DNA from: an uncultured Fidelibacterota bacterium
GTDB taxonomy: Bacteria; Fidelibacterota; Marinisomatia; Marinisomatales; UBA1611
NCBI GenBank assembly: GCA_937893835.1
Contig: CALCSS010000178.1
Coordinates: 1-9,372 of the forward strand
DNA length: 9,372 nt
Reading direction: 5' to 3'
Under the pieces are notes generated by a model that was not told where the DNA came from, did no database searches, and saw only the letters and a list, made by a program, of their open reading frames with translations. Of this stretch, positions 1-7,252 are shown one piece after another. The position numbers and the translations under genes were made by a program. Position 1 is the first letter of the stretch, and each line of letters starts with the position of its first letter.

Positions 1-434
1 TATTGAAATATTCCAGATGCTCTATCAACCTCAACCAATTTATTAAATTTCAGACTTATGGGTTCTTTTTCTTTTCCATCAAAAAGGGGAATCCCATGTC
101 CAAAGATAAGGGGGTGTGGTGTTACGTAAATATGGGTAAGTTGCTTTCTAAACCGGTGGTAGGTCTTTCCGCCCCCTATGACAAAACACTGGTCTCCAGA
201 GATACCTTCAATGATTATCTTTGGGTCATCGTTTCTATGAACAACGATGACCTCCCTACCCCCAAGCTCCCCTGAAATGGTTTTATGGGTGTTTGAACCC
301 ATTATAATGGGCCAACCCATGGTCTGCTCTTTAAAAAGGCGTAGGTCTTTCGACCATTTTGTTCTCTCAAGACTGTGTCTGGCAACAAAACCATCAACCG
401 TGACTGCCGCTATGAGAATAACCCTGTGCGGCAT
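1..434 (-). CDS. Dihydrofolate reductase-like protein (DHFR / RibD C-terminal fold), 3' end cut by left edge
   Basis: Read on the minus strand from ATG at 434, this frame stays open for 144 codons to the window edge and has no stop inside the window. The start resembles DHFR: RVILIAAVTVDGFVARH, then KDLRLFKEQT with Asp30 where DHFR has its catalytic acid, then PIIMGSNTHKTI, resembling the NADPH-binding IMGRxTxxSI. FVIGGGKTYHRF (84-95) matches the IGGGxxYxxF dinucleotide-binding motif of DHFR. The later PHPLIFGHGIPLF (106-118) is more typical of the RibD C-terminal or divergent DHFR group. The stretch between strand and GGG motif is short. The last full codons give GIFQ, then a TA start of a codon that could be Tyr or a stop; family members usually end soon after such a segment, so it is nearly complete. 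No deaminase domain is present, so it is not a full RibD. The likely role is NADPH-dependent reduction of dihydrofolate or a related pterin or flavin precursor. It lies 6 bases after the M16 stop, in the same frame. Confidence 0.85.
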   Translation of the reverse strand, partial: MPHRVILIAAVTVDGFVARHSLERTKWSKDLRLFKEQTMGWPIIMGSNTHKTISGELGGREVIVVHRNDDPKIIIEGISGDQCFVIGGGKTYHRFRKQLTHIYVTPHPLIFGHGIPLFDGKEKEPISLKFNKLVEVDRASGIFQ

Positions 435-440
435 TTTAAT

Positions 441-3254
441 CTATTCGTAAATCCTTGTTGACTTCCACTCACCTAGGTCTGAAAAGGAACTTTCAATACC
501 AGATCCGTTCTTGTGATTCTCAGCAAAGCCAAGGATGTTGACCATTTTTCTAGTGTCTTTTGATATCATCATCTCCAGGTGATCTGCAATGCCTTCCTTT
601 TTTGCGACCTTTAAGGCCTCAATGGTTTTTTTATTCCGCTCAAAATCTCCACCGTGTTCGAATATCAGGGTTTTATATTTTGTTGCCCTTTCTGAAATGC
701 TCATAGGTTTTCGCTCTAGTTCCTCAATTGAAGAATCAATCAACTGTTGAAAGGTATCATCCTCCAGATCCCGTATGATGCCTGGACCCCCAGAGATAAA
801 CTGGTCCGCTCTTTTGTTAAGTTCATCTGCTGGATAAACACCTGATTGAATAACAAAGTTCAAATAAAAGGTCTCATCATAGTTTCTTGGAAATGACCAT
901 ACTATATATCCAAGTTGCTGGTTTGTTCTCATTTCAGTATAAAAAGGTTGCTCCAGTGCTTTGCTGATCAGTATTGATGTGGCCCTGAGCTTTGGTGAGT
1001 CTTTTCCAATCTCATATTTCCTATAAAAACATGAATTGTTAACTTGAAGTTGATCTGTATACTGTATGGTCTCTGGTTCTGATATGTTTAAATAATCTAT
1101 GTCAAATGCTTCTTCTCTTGTTATGGGTTTTGTGCCTGTCTTTTTCTTAAATAGACCTAAGACCCTTTTACTGTCCTGCCTTATAAAATCACCATAGACC
1201 ATCGCCTCCAAGTAGGTTTTATCATAGATTGATGTGCTGTATCTCTTGACCTTTTCAAGGGTTGCTTCCTTGGCTATTGGAAGGGCCTCTTTCCAGGTAT
1301 ACTTATACCTATAGAATAAATCAGGTCCCAATTCTCTTGTTTGTATGTGAGCATCAGATAATGAAAAATTCTCATAATCCCTTACAATTTTATCCTTGAT
1401 GGCCTCAAATTTCATATCTGTAATTGAAAACTCTGTCATGTGTTCTAACATCATCTCATATAGCTTGAGAGCGGATTCCTTATATCCATTAACACCAACA
1501 AAGATTCCCTCGTATCCTTCTTTGATAGAATAATTCAATCCGGCCTGTTTGGCTGGGTAGCTTAATTCATTAAGTGATTCGTTGACGCATGCTGAGTATA
1601 TTTTTGAATACACCCTGTGTTCCACGCTCATTTTTTCTTTTGGGAACAATATTTTAAGCCCTATGCTTCCTTTTGGTCGAAGGAATTCATGGTCTTGTCC
1701 AAAATATAGACTTGTTCCATTTCCAGATTCAATCTCTTTGGGAAGAATTGAGTCATCTAACTTTCTTTTTGGAACAGAGGCTTTTTTGGGGATAAATGGA
1801 TTTAACTCTGGTATGGTCAACTCTGAATGTTCTCTTGTTGTTATAAGGTCCTTATAAAACCCATCATCTTCATGGTAGGAGTATGGGGCCTGGTAAAAAT
1901 GTTCTACCTCATCGGTATCAACGTCTTTTGCTATTAACATTGTAAGCATGTTGTCTGGTGTGATGTGTGAAAGCAGATCTTCATATGTTTTAGATGAGTT
2001 GTCTGAGTAGATATAGTTTATTCTGCCCGCATCTTCAAGGGGGTACATCATTACCTCATTTGCTAATTGCGTAGCCCTCCACATTCCCTCACCCTTACTG
2101 GCGTATATTTCGTTCAAGGAGGCCATTGTCTTCAATTCATCAAAAACATGCTTTGGGTGTCCGGATTTTTTCATCAGTTCGACATAGTCCATGGTGACCC
2201 TGACAACTTCCATATAATTATCCAAGCCATCTTCTGTGAGTCCTACGGTAATGGACGCAGCACCGTAGTCATTGTTTTGAGATCCAGCCCCGGCCCCTAG
2301 AGAGATGGCCCAACCTTTATCTTTTAAATATGAAAGAAGACTTCCAGACCCCTCATGTCCCAACACAAAACCAAACTGACGATCTGGTTTACTGTCGTAT
2401 AGGTATCTGGTTCCAGGAAGCGGAAACATCATGACCAAGTCTCTTATGTCTTTTACTGGGTCAACCTTTACCAATCTAAATGTCTCTTTCTTATCATAGG
2501 GGTTCGGGTCGTATTGGTTTACTTCTTTTTTGTGGTTCTTGATAGTTGAAAAGTATTTCCGCGCCCAGGCCTCCATATCATCCAAGGAGTGCGTGCTCAA
2601 TAGGGCAACCCCCATTCTGTTTGAGCTATAATACTTATTATAAAATTCAATAAGTTCAGTCCTGTCTATATCACCAAGGGTCTCGAGGTTTCCTGTGCCA
2701 AACTTTTGCTCTGGGTGACCCTCTTTTGCAAATATTCCAGCAAGCCTAAACCTTCTCCAGTTGTCATTCATAATATTTTTTTGATGCTCTGAGTTAACGG
2801 CATTCACCTCTCTGGAGGTGTATTCTTCTGTGAAAAGAGGGCTGATGAAAAATTGTGAAAACCTATCTAGGGCGCCCTCAAAGGCGTCTGGAAGAACCTG
2901 AAATTGATAATTTGTAAGGTCGCTGGCGGTGTAGGCGTTTGAATACCCTCCATTATTCCTCAAGTAGGAACTATATTCATCCACGTCTGGATACTTTTCT
3001 GTCCCAAGAAATAACATGTGTTCCAAGAAGTGGGCCAGACCCTGCCTATCGTCTGGATTGTCTAGAGAGCCAACTTGAACGGCTACCGATGCAGCAGAAA
3101 GATTAAACTTCGGATCCGATAGTAGATAGACCCTTAGTTCGTTTTCGAGCACAAGTGTTCGAACTTGTGATTTGTCTAGTGGATGTTTCAATGTTTCACT
3201 GGGCTCACATGCGAAAATAAAGAGCAGTAGAAACCAAATATGTTTTTTTATCAT
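441..3254 (-). CDS. M16 family zinc metallopeptidase (insulinase/pitrilysin type), probable lipoprotein
   Basis: Predicted peptidase of 937 residues, close to the full M16A length (pitrilysin about 960, human insulin-degrading enzyme about 1020). It has both halves of the clamshell on one chain. The inverted zinc motif HFLEH has His75 and His79 as ligands and Glu78 as the catalytic base. The third ligand is Glu156 in VNSEHQKN, 77 residues further on, the same spacing as in pitrilysin and insulin-degrading enzyme. EHMLFLGT, SNAYTASDLTNYQF and LDRFSQFFISPLF resemble the eukaryotic enzyme closely. In the C-terminal half, RTNQQLGYIV keeps the substrate-contacting Arg776 and Tyr783. The N-terminus (MIKKHIWFLLLFIFAC) is a short signal sequence with a lipobox-like IFAC, so Cys16 may be lipidated. 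Glu17 does not match the E. coli Asp retention signal, so outer-membrane placement is inferred. Such enzymes usually degrade peptides, which fits work after the neighbouring larger-protein protease. The stop TAG is 6 bases before the next gene. Confidence 0.95.
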   Translation of the reverse strand: MIKKHIWFLLLFIFACEPSETLKHPLDKSQVRTLVLENELRVYLLSDPKFNLSAASVAVQVGSLDNPDDRQGLAHFLEHMLFLGTEKYPDVDEYSSYLRNNGGYSNAYTASDLTNYQFQVLPDAFEGALDRFSQFFISPLFTEEYTSREVNAVNSEHQKNIMNDNWRRFRLAGIFAKEGHPEQKFGTGNLETLGDIDRTELIEFYNKYYSSNRMGVALLSTHSLDDMEAWARKYFSTIKNHKKEVNQYDPNPYDKKETFRLVKVDPVKDIRDLVMMFPLPGTRYLYDSKPDRQFGFVLGHEGSGSLLSYLKDKGWAISLGAGAGSQNNDYGAASITVGLTEDGLDNYMEVVRVTMDYVELMKKSGHPKHVFDELKTMASLNEIYASKGEGMWRATQLANEVMMYPLEDAGRINYIYSDNSSKTYEDLLSHITPDNMLTMLIAKDVDTDEVEHFYQAPYSYHEDDGFYKDLITTREHSELTIPELNPFIPKKASVPKRKLDDSILPKEIESGNGTSLYFGQDHEFLRPKGSIGLKILFPKEKMSVEHRVYSKIYSACVNESLNELSYPAKQAGLNYSIKEGYEGIFVGVNGYKESALKLYEMMLEHMTEFSITDMKFEAIKDKIVRDYENFSLSDAHIQTRELGPDLFYRYKYTWKEALPIAKEATLEKVKRYSTSIYDKTYLEAMVYGDFIRQDSKRVLGLFKKKTGTKPITREEAFDIDYLNISEPETIQYTDQLQVNNSCFYRKYEIGKDSPKLRATSILISKALEQPFYTEMRTNQQLGYIVWSFPRNYDETFYLNFVIQSGVYPADELNKRADQFISGGPGIIRDLEDDTFQQLIDSSIEELERKPMSISERATKYKTLIFEHGGDFERNKKTIEALKVAKKEGIADHLEMMISKDTRKMVNILGFAENHKNGSGIESSFSDLGEWKSTRIYE

Positions 3255-3259
3255 GGTGT

Positions 3260-3264
3260 TCCTT
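3260..3264 (-). promoter_or_regulatory. Ribosome binding site of the M16 protease gene
   Basis: AAGGA (inside GAAGGAA) on the minus strand, 5 bases before the ATG at 3254, in the 19-base gap after the metalloprotease stop. A second ATG at 3268 lies just before it, but in another frame and without its own binding site. Confidence 0.75.
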
Positions 3265-3273
3265 CATGTTTAA

Positions 3274-5820
3274 TTATGTTTCAAGGGCCTTGTCTATTAT
3301 ATATACAATGTGTTTTCGGTGGGCCTTTGTTGCCTCGTTAACACTCTTGACCTTGGATGCATACTTTTTAATTTTATTAAGATTTTCAAATGCAAGCGAT
3401 ACTGATATATGATCATATTTCATCTTTCCCTTGTTGTGAACTAGTGAGATGAGACGTTTGGTGTATTCGGTCTGGAGGTTCATTCTCATGGTCTTTACAT
3501 TGGCCCCAGCATCTGCAGAAAAACATGCGGTTGTTAGGTCGTTCATCATTTCACTTAACCCATAACGATTGCCATAAAGCTCTGTATCGGATATTCTTTT
3601 TAACACATTCATGTGAAGAAGTTGGTCAAACAACTTCTTTTGTATTCCTAACATCATGTCGTGTATCTTTGGGTCTCTGGTTCCACTCCACCCTCTTCTC
3701 TCCCACTGAAGGTGGCTGTATATTTTTTCCGGCACATCAAACGCCTCTGGCGAAAAAACATACTTACCCAATAAGGTCATGGCCCATTTTTGTTCATCCT
3801 TTGGAACGGGAACAAAGGGGTTTTCTTTTCCTTCTTGCCCCACCATTGATCTATCCATATAGACACCTCCTATATATCGAGAGATGACCCTGGTGCAGGT
3901 TGCATACTCACCGTTCAATATTGAGAAGGCACTGCGAAAACCATGGTAGGACTCACCGGGGATTTCAAATTTTTCTAATAATTTTGGATATATTGATCTG
4001 ATGATGTCCATCCTTTGATGTGCATATCCCACAGCGTCATCACTTAGGTCACCAATCATTATTCTCGGGTCAATACCTTTTCCTGAGCTACGCATATCGT
4101 CTGCATCGTTTCCATATCCATATTCGTTTTTTGTAGACTTGCCCAATAGGTCCAAGATCCTTTTCTTTTCGTCTTCTGGATTATTAAGAGGTCTAGCATA
4201 TCCATATTCTATTGCCCAGAGGTCATATGGACCAGGTGTGGTAGTATAGAATTGTCCGTGATGTTTTGAGTCTGGACCAACATTGGCTGAGTTGTAGTCC
4301 ATGACAGAAGAAGTTAACCCTATGGGTTCGGTTATGTGTCTATCATGTATGTTGGTAAGTGAATGTAGTTGGCTAGAATAAAAATTATGACTAAGGCCAA
4401 GGGTGTGCCCAACTTCATGAAGGGTCAATCTGACCAGGCTTTCATATATGATCCTGTGTTGTTCTAGTTGTGAATAGTCGCTTATAGAGCTAGTTGCAAT
4501 AGAGCCAAACATGTTTCCAAGTTGCATTATCTCGCCCATGTGGCAAGCCTTACCATTGTCCATATCTGAATTAAAAGTGTCAAATATCTTTTCATATTTA
4601 ACTCTGTTGGTAAAATAAACGTACTCCAACATAATATCAGCACCTAAGATCTCTCCGGTCCTTGGATTGACAAAACTGGGACCATAGCCTCCAAATGGTG
4701 GACTGGGTGAAGAGGTCCACCTTAAAACATTGTAGCGTATATCGCCTGCGTCCCAATCCGCATCGTCGGGCTGAACCTGAACATCGATCGCATTAATGAG
4801 GCCAGCATTTTCGAAGGCCTTGTTCCATGATAAGACACCTTCTTTTATGGCGTCTCTGAATTCGTGTGGTGTTGTGTTCTCGATCCACCACACAATGGGT
4901 TTTACAACCTCAGACCTAGCTTGGTCTGGGTTCTTTTTTTCAAGGTGCCAACGGTGTATCATGTCTCGATAGGGGGTTGCATCATCTGCAGAGGTCATAT
5001 CGGTAACCTGTGTTGTGAAATATCCAACCCTTGGGTCTTCATATCTTGGGATATATTGATTGTCTGGTATTTGTATCAGGCTGTGTTGAAGTGTCACGTT
5101 CACAGAACGTGCGTCGGTCAGGCCATCGTCCGACCCCCAATTGGTGGGTGTTGGGTTGCTATACACATACTGTACAACCAAGTCTGTATTATCAGGATAG
5201 TTTTTAATGGACGCGTATTTTGTTCTTTCTTTTGCCAGTCTTCCTAGTTTAAATGGGTTTTTGTTTGCTCCCCCAGGTATAAACCCTCTGGTGATCTGGT
5301 ATAGGGCTTCAGTTAGAAAAATGTTATCGACACCAATCAGGGTTCCTCCGTCTTTTTCGGCCACTATATACGAAGATGCAAGAATGGCCGTGCTGACATT
5401 TGCATCGGATGAGCGATGGAGGGGGTTTTTTGGATCAAAGTACATTGAGTTGTTCTGTACCTCAAACTCAACTCGATTAAAATATCGTTTTAGCTTAATG
5501 ATCTTCGCTCCACCATATCCACCCTTAAAGACTCCGGCACTCATCTGCCCATTAAGACTGTGTACAAAGTGAATATATTCTATGTTCAACTGATCATCAT
5601 TGACCAACATAAAAAGTTTTCCATTGGTTGTATCTTGATACATTGTGATAAGACCAGGTATTTCCTTTGTGTTCTTTAGCGCTTCTTCCATTGTTTTCTT
5701 CTTTGGGGGCGCTGGTGTTTTTCCTGGTGCCGCACCTGGGACTGGGGACTGACCAGGATTTGTATCCTGACCAAAAACAAATGTGGTCACAAGGGCAAAC
5801 AAAAAAAATAAACGAATCAT
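3274..5820 (-). CDS. Secreted zinc-dependent metalloprotease, DUF5117/DUF4953 type with metzincin-like active site
   Basis: Predicted exported endopeptidase of 848 residues; substrate unknown. Residues 1 to about 17 form a signal peptide (short basic start, hydrophobic LFFLFALVTTFVF, possible cleavage after FG); no lipobox Cys is seen. A Pro/Gly/Ala-rich linker spans about 20-42. The next stretch (about 43-85) looks like DUF5118, the following part (about 85-280) like DUF5117, and the catalytic region (about 285-700) like DUF4953. The zinc site is HEVGHTLGLSH, with zinc ligands His468, His472 and His478 and the general base Glu469. It is followed by a Met-turn-like SSVMDY with Met507, about 29 residues past the third His. 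That HExxHxxGxxH plus Met-turn layout is the metzincin pattern. The family is widespread in Bacteroidota, Bdellovibrionota and Myxococcota but poorly characterised; domain limits are from memory of the family, not a search. It starts one base after the lpdA stop, so it is almost surely co-transcribed with the dehydrogenase genes, and it ends 19 bases before the M16 gene. Confidence 0.93.
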   Translation of the reverse strand: MIRLFFLFALVTTFVFGQDTNPGQSPVPGAAPGKTPAPPKKKTMEEALKNTKEIPGLITMYQDTTNGKLFMLVNDDQLNIEYIHFVHSLNGQMSAGVFKGGYGGAKIIKLKRYFNRVEFEVQNNSMYFDPKNPLHRSSDANVSTAILASSYIVAEKDGGTLIGVDNIFLTEALYQITRGFIPGGANKNPFKLGRLAKERTKYASIKNYPDNTDLVVQYVYSNPTPTNWGSDDGLTDARSVNVTLQHSLIQIPDNQYIPRYEDPRVGYFTTQVTDMTSADDATPYRDMIHRWHLEKKNPDQARSEVVKPIVWWIENTTPHEFRDAIKEGVLSWNKAFENAGLINAIDVQVQPDDADWDAGDIRYNVLRWTSSPSPPFGGYGPSFVNPRTGEILGADIMLEYVYFTNRVKYEKIFDTFNSDMDNGKACHMGEIMQLGNMFGSIATSSISDYSQLEQHRIIYESLVRLTLHEVGHTLGLSHNFYSSQLHSLTNIHDRHITEPIGLTSSVMDYNSANVGPDSKHHGQFYTTTPGPYDLWAIEYGYARPLNNPEDEKKRILDLLGKSTKNEYGYGNDADDMRSSGKGIDPRIMIGDLSDDAVGYAHQRMDIIRSIYPKLLEKFEIPGESYHGFRSAFSILNGEYATCTRVISRYIGGVYMDRSMVGQEGKENPFVPVPKDEQKWAMTLLGKYVFSPEAFDVPEKIYSHLQWERRGWSGTRDPKIHDMMLGIQKKLFDQLLHMNVLKRISDTELYGNRYGLSEMMNDLTTACFSADAGANVKTMRMNLQTEYTKRLISLVHNKGKMKYDHISVSLAFENLNKIKKYASKVKSVNEATKAHRKHIVYIIDKALET

Positions 5821-5821
5821 G

Positions 5822-7249
5822 TTACTTTCCTCCCTTTGGTGGAATATATAAATCTGTAATGGTCCCCGAATATACCTCTGATGCAGCTAAAAAGGTCTCT
5901 CCAAGGGTTGGATGTGGGTGTATAGTAAGTCCTATGTCGTCAACATCTGACCCCATTTCTATTGCCAAACAGGCTTCCGATATTAGGTCACCCGCAGATG
6001 GACCCACTATTGCCGCACCCAAGACCTGTTTTGTTTCTGGGTCAAATAAGACCTTGGTTTTTCCTTGGCCCGCATTGATGATCAGTGCTTTTCCACTTGC
6101 TGCCCATGGAAACTCTCCTTTTTCATATGGTACACCACCTGACTTGGCTTCAGACTCGGTCAACCCGACCCACGCCACCTCAGGATCTGTGTATACAACG
6201 CTTGGTATGGCCCTTGCATCCATTGCTGCTGGATGACCAGATGCTACCTCTGCCGCAACCTTTCCCTCGTGAGTTGCCTTATGTGCCAACATTGGGTTTC
6301 CAACTATATCGCCTATAGCAAAAATATTTTTAACCGAGGTTTTCTGATACTCATCAACTATTATAAACCCATCACTATCTAGTTTAATATCTGTTGATTC
6401 GAGATTCAATAGGGCACAATTTGGACTTCTTCCAACAGAAACCAAAACCTTGTTAAAGGTCATTTCTTTTTTCTCGTCTTTGGTATCAATGATAACCTCG
6501 AGGTCGTTATTCTCTTTGGGTGAAACACTTACAACCTTTGATGATAACATAATGGATTCAAATTGTTTACTTAGGTGCCTTTGAAGTGGTTTAATAATAT
6601 CATCATCCGCACCAGGAATAAGCCCCGGTAAAAACTCTACAACCGAAACCCTGGACCCAAGCGATGCGTATACCTGGCCCAGCTCCAACCCAATGACACC
6701 GCCACCAATCACCAAAAGCGTTTCGGGTACATCGTTCAATTCAAGTGCCGTTCTTGATGTGAGTATTGATGGGTGGTCTTTTGGGGCACCTTGTATCATT
6801 GACGATGTCGACCCTGCTGCAATTATACATTTATCAAATGAAACTTTGGTGTCACCAGATTGGGTCTTTACAGATAGTTGTGTGTTTGATTCAAACGTGG
6901 CGACTCCACAAAGAGTTGTGACATTGCGAGCCTTTGCAAGTTGCGATATGCCTCCACTTAATTTAGAAACGATTTTTTCTTTATAGGCCCTGATGGATTC
7001 CAGATCGATCGTAGGACCGGAAAAAGACACTCCAATGTTTGACAGGTGATCTACCTCATTCATCACTTTCGAAATATGTAATAATGCTTTTGAGGGAATA
7101 CAGCCGCGATTTAGACAAACACCGCCAAGGTCAGCGTCTCTATCAACCATTAGAACCTTCTTTCCAAGGTCTGCTGCTCTAAATGCAGCAGCATAGCCAC
7201 CCGGGCCTGAACCAATAACAACAATATCCACGTGTTCTTTTTTGGACAT
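5822..7249 (-). CDS. lpdA: Dihydrolipoamide dehydrogenase (E3)
   Basis: FAD-dependent E3 subunit that reoxidises dihydrolipoyl groups on E2 and reduces NAD+. It may also serve 2-oxoglutarate dehydrogenase or the glycine cleavage system. The protein has 475 residues, normal for the family. Visible parts, in order: FAD-binding GSGPGG (residues 13-18); the redox disulfide Cys45/Cys50 in GGVCLNRGCIPSKAL; the NAD-binding fold with GGGVIGLELG (182-191); FAIGDIVG (310-317), the second FAD contact; and a dimerisation domain ending in the active-site HPHPTLGE motif, with His446 and Glu451 as the acid-base pair. All catalytic residues are present. There is no N-terminal lipoyl domain, unlike some bacterial Lpd proteins. 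The ATG at 7249 has a good ribosome binding site and lies 3 bases after the aceF stop. The last codons, for PPKGGK, contain the strong ribosome binding site of the next gene. Confidence 0.98.
   Translation of the reverse strand: MSKKEHVDIVVIGSGPGGYAAAFRAADLGKKVLMVDRDADLGGVCLNRGCIPSKALLHISKVMNEVDHLSNIGVSFSGPTIDLESIRAYKEKIVSKLSGGISQLAKARNVTTLCGVATFESNTQLSVKTQSGDTKVSFDKCIIAAGSTSSMIQGAPKDHPSILTSRTALELNDVPETLLVIGGGVIGLELGQVYASLGSRVSVVEFLPGLIPGADDDIIKPLQRHLSKQFESIMLSSKVVSVSPKENNDLEVIIDTKDEKKEMTFNKVLVSVGRSPNCALLNLESTDIKLDSDGFIIVDEYQKTSVKNIFAIGDIVGNPMLAHKATHEGKVAAEVASGHPAAMDARAIPSVVYTDPEVAWVGLTESEAKSGGVPYEKGEFPWAASGKALIINAGQGKTKVLFDPETKQVLGAAIVGPSAGDLISEACLAIEMGSDVDDIGLTIHPHPTLGETFLAASEVYSGTITDLYIPPKGGK
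5828..5834 (-). promoter_or_regulatory. Strong ribosome binding site of the secreted metalloprotease gene, inside lpdA
   Basis: GGGAGGA on the minus strand with its GGAGG core 8 bases before the ATG at 5820. It is the best Shine-Dalgarno match in the window and sits in the codons for the C-terminal Lys-Gly-Gly-Lys of lpdA, just ahead of the TAA-C-ATG junction. Confidence 0.8.
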
Positions 7250-7252
7250 ATT

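Noticed and set aside
3..450. Two plus-strand open frames near the left edge
   Set aside because: Both are opposite the DHFR-like frame, whose motifs are recognisable, and neither encodes anything familiar.
3255..3273. Possible terminator or promoter in the gap between the two protease genes
   Set aside because: The 19 bases hold only the ribosome binding site; no hairpin and no room for promoter boxes.
5701..5760. Pro/Gly-rich repeated stretch as a possible repeat element
   Set aside because: It encodes the low-complexity linker after the signal peptide of the metalloprotease and shows no exact DNA repeat unit.
5667..6236. A plus-strand open frame of 189 residues across the lpdA/metalloprotease junction
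   Set aside because: It lies opposite two clearly coding genes, has no recognisable motif and no support from context, so it is an antisense shadow.
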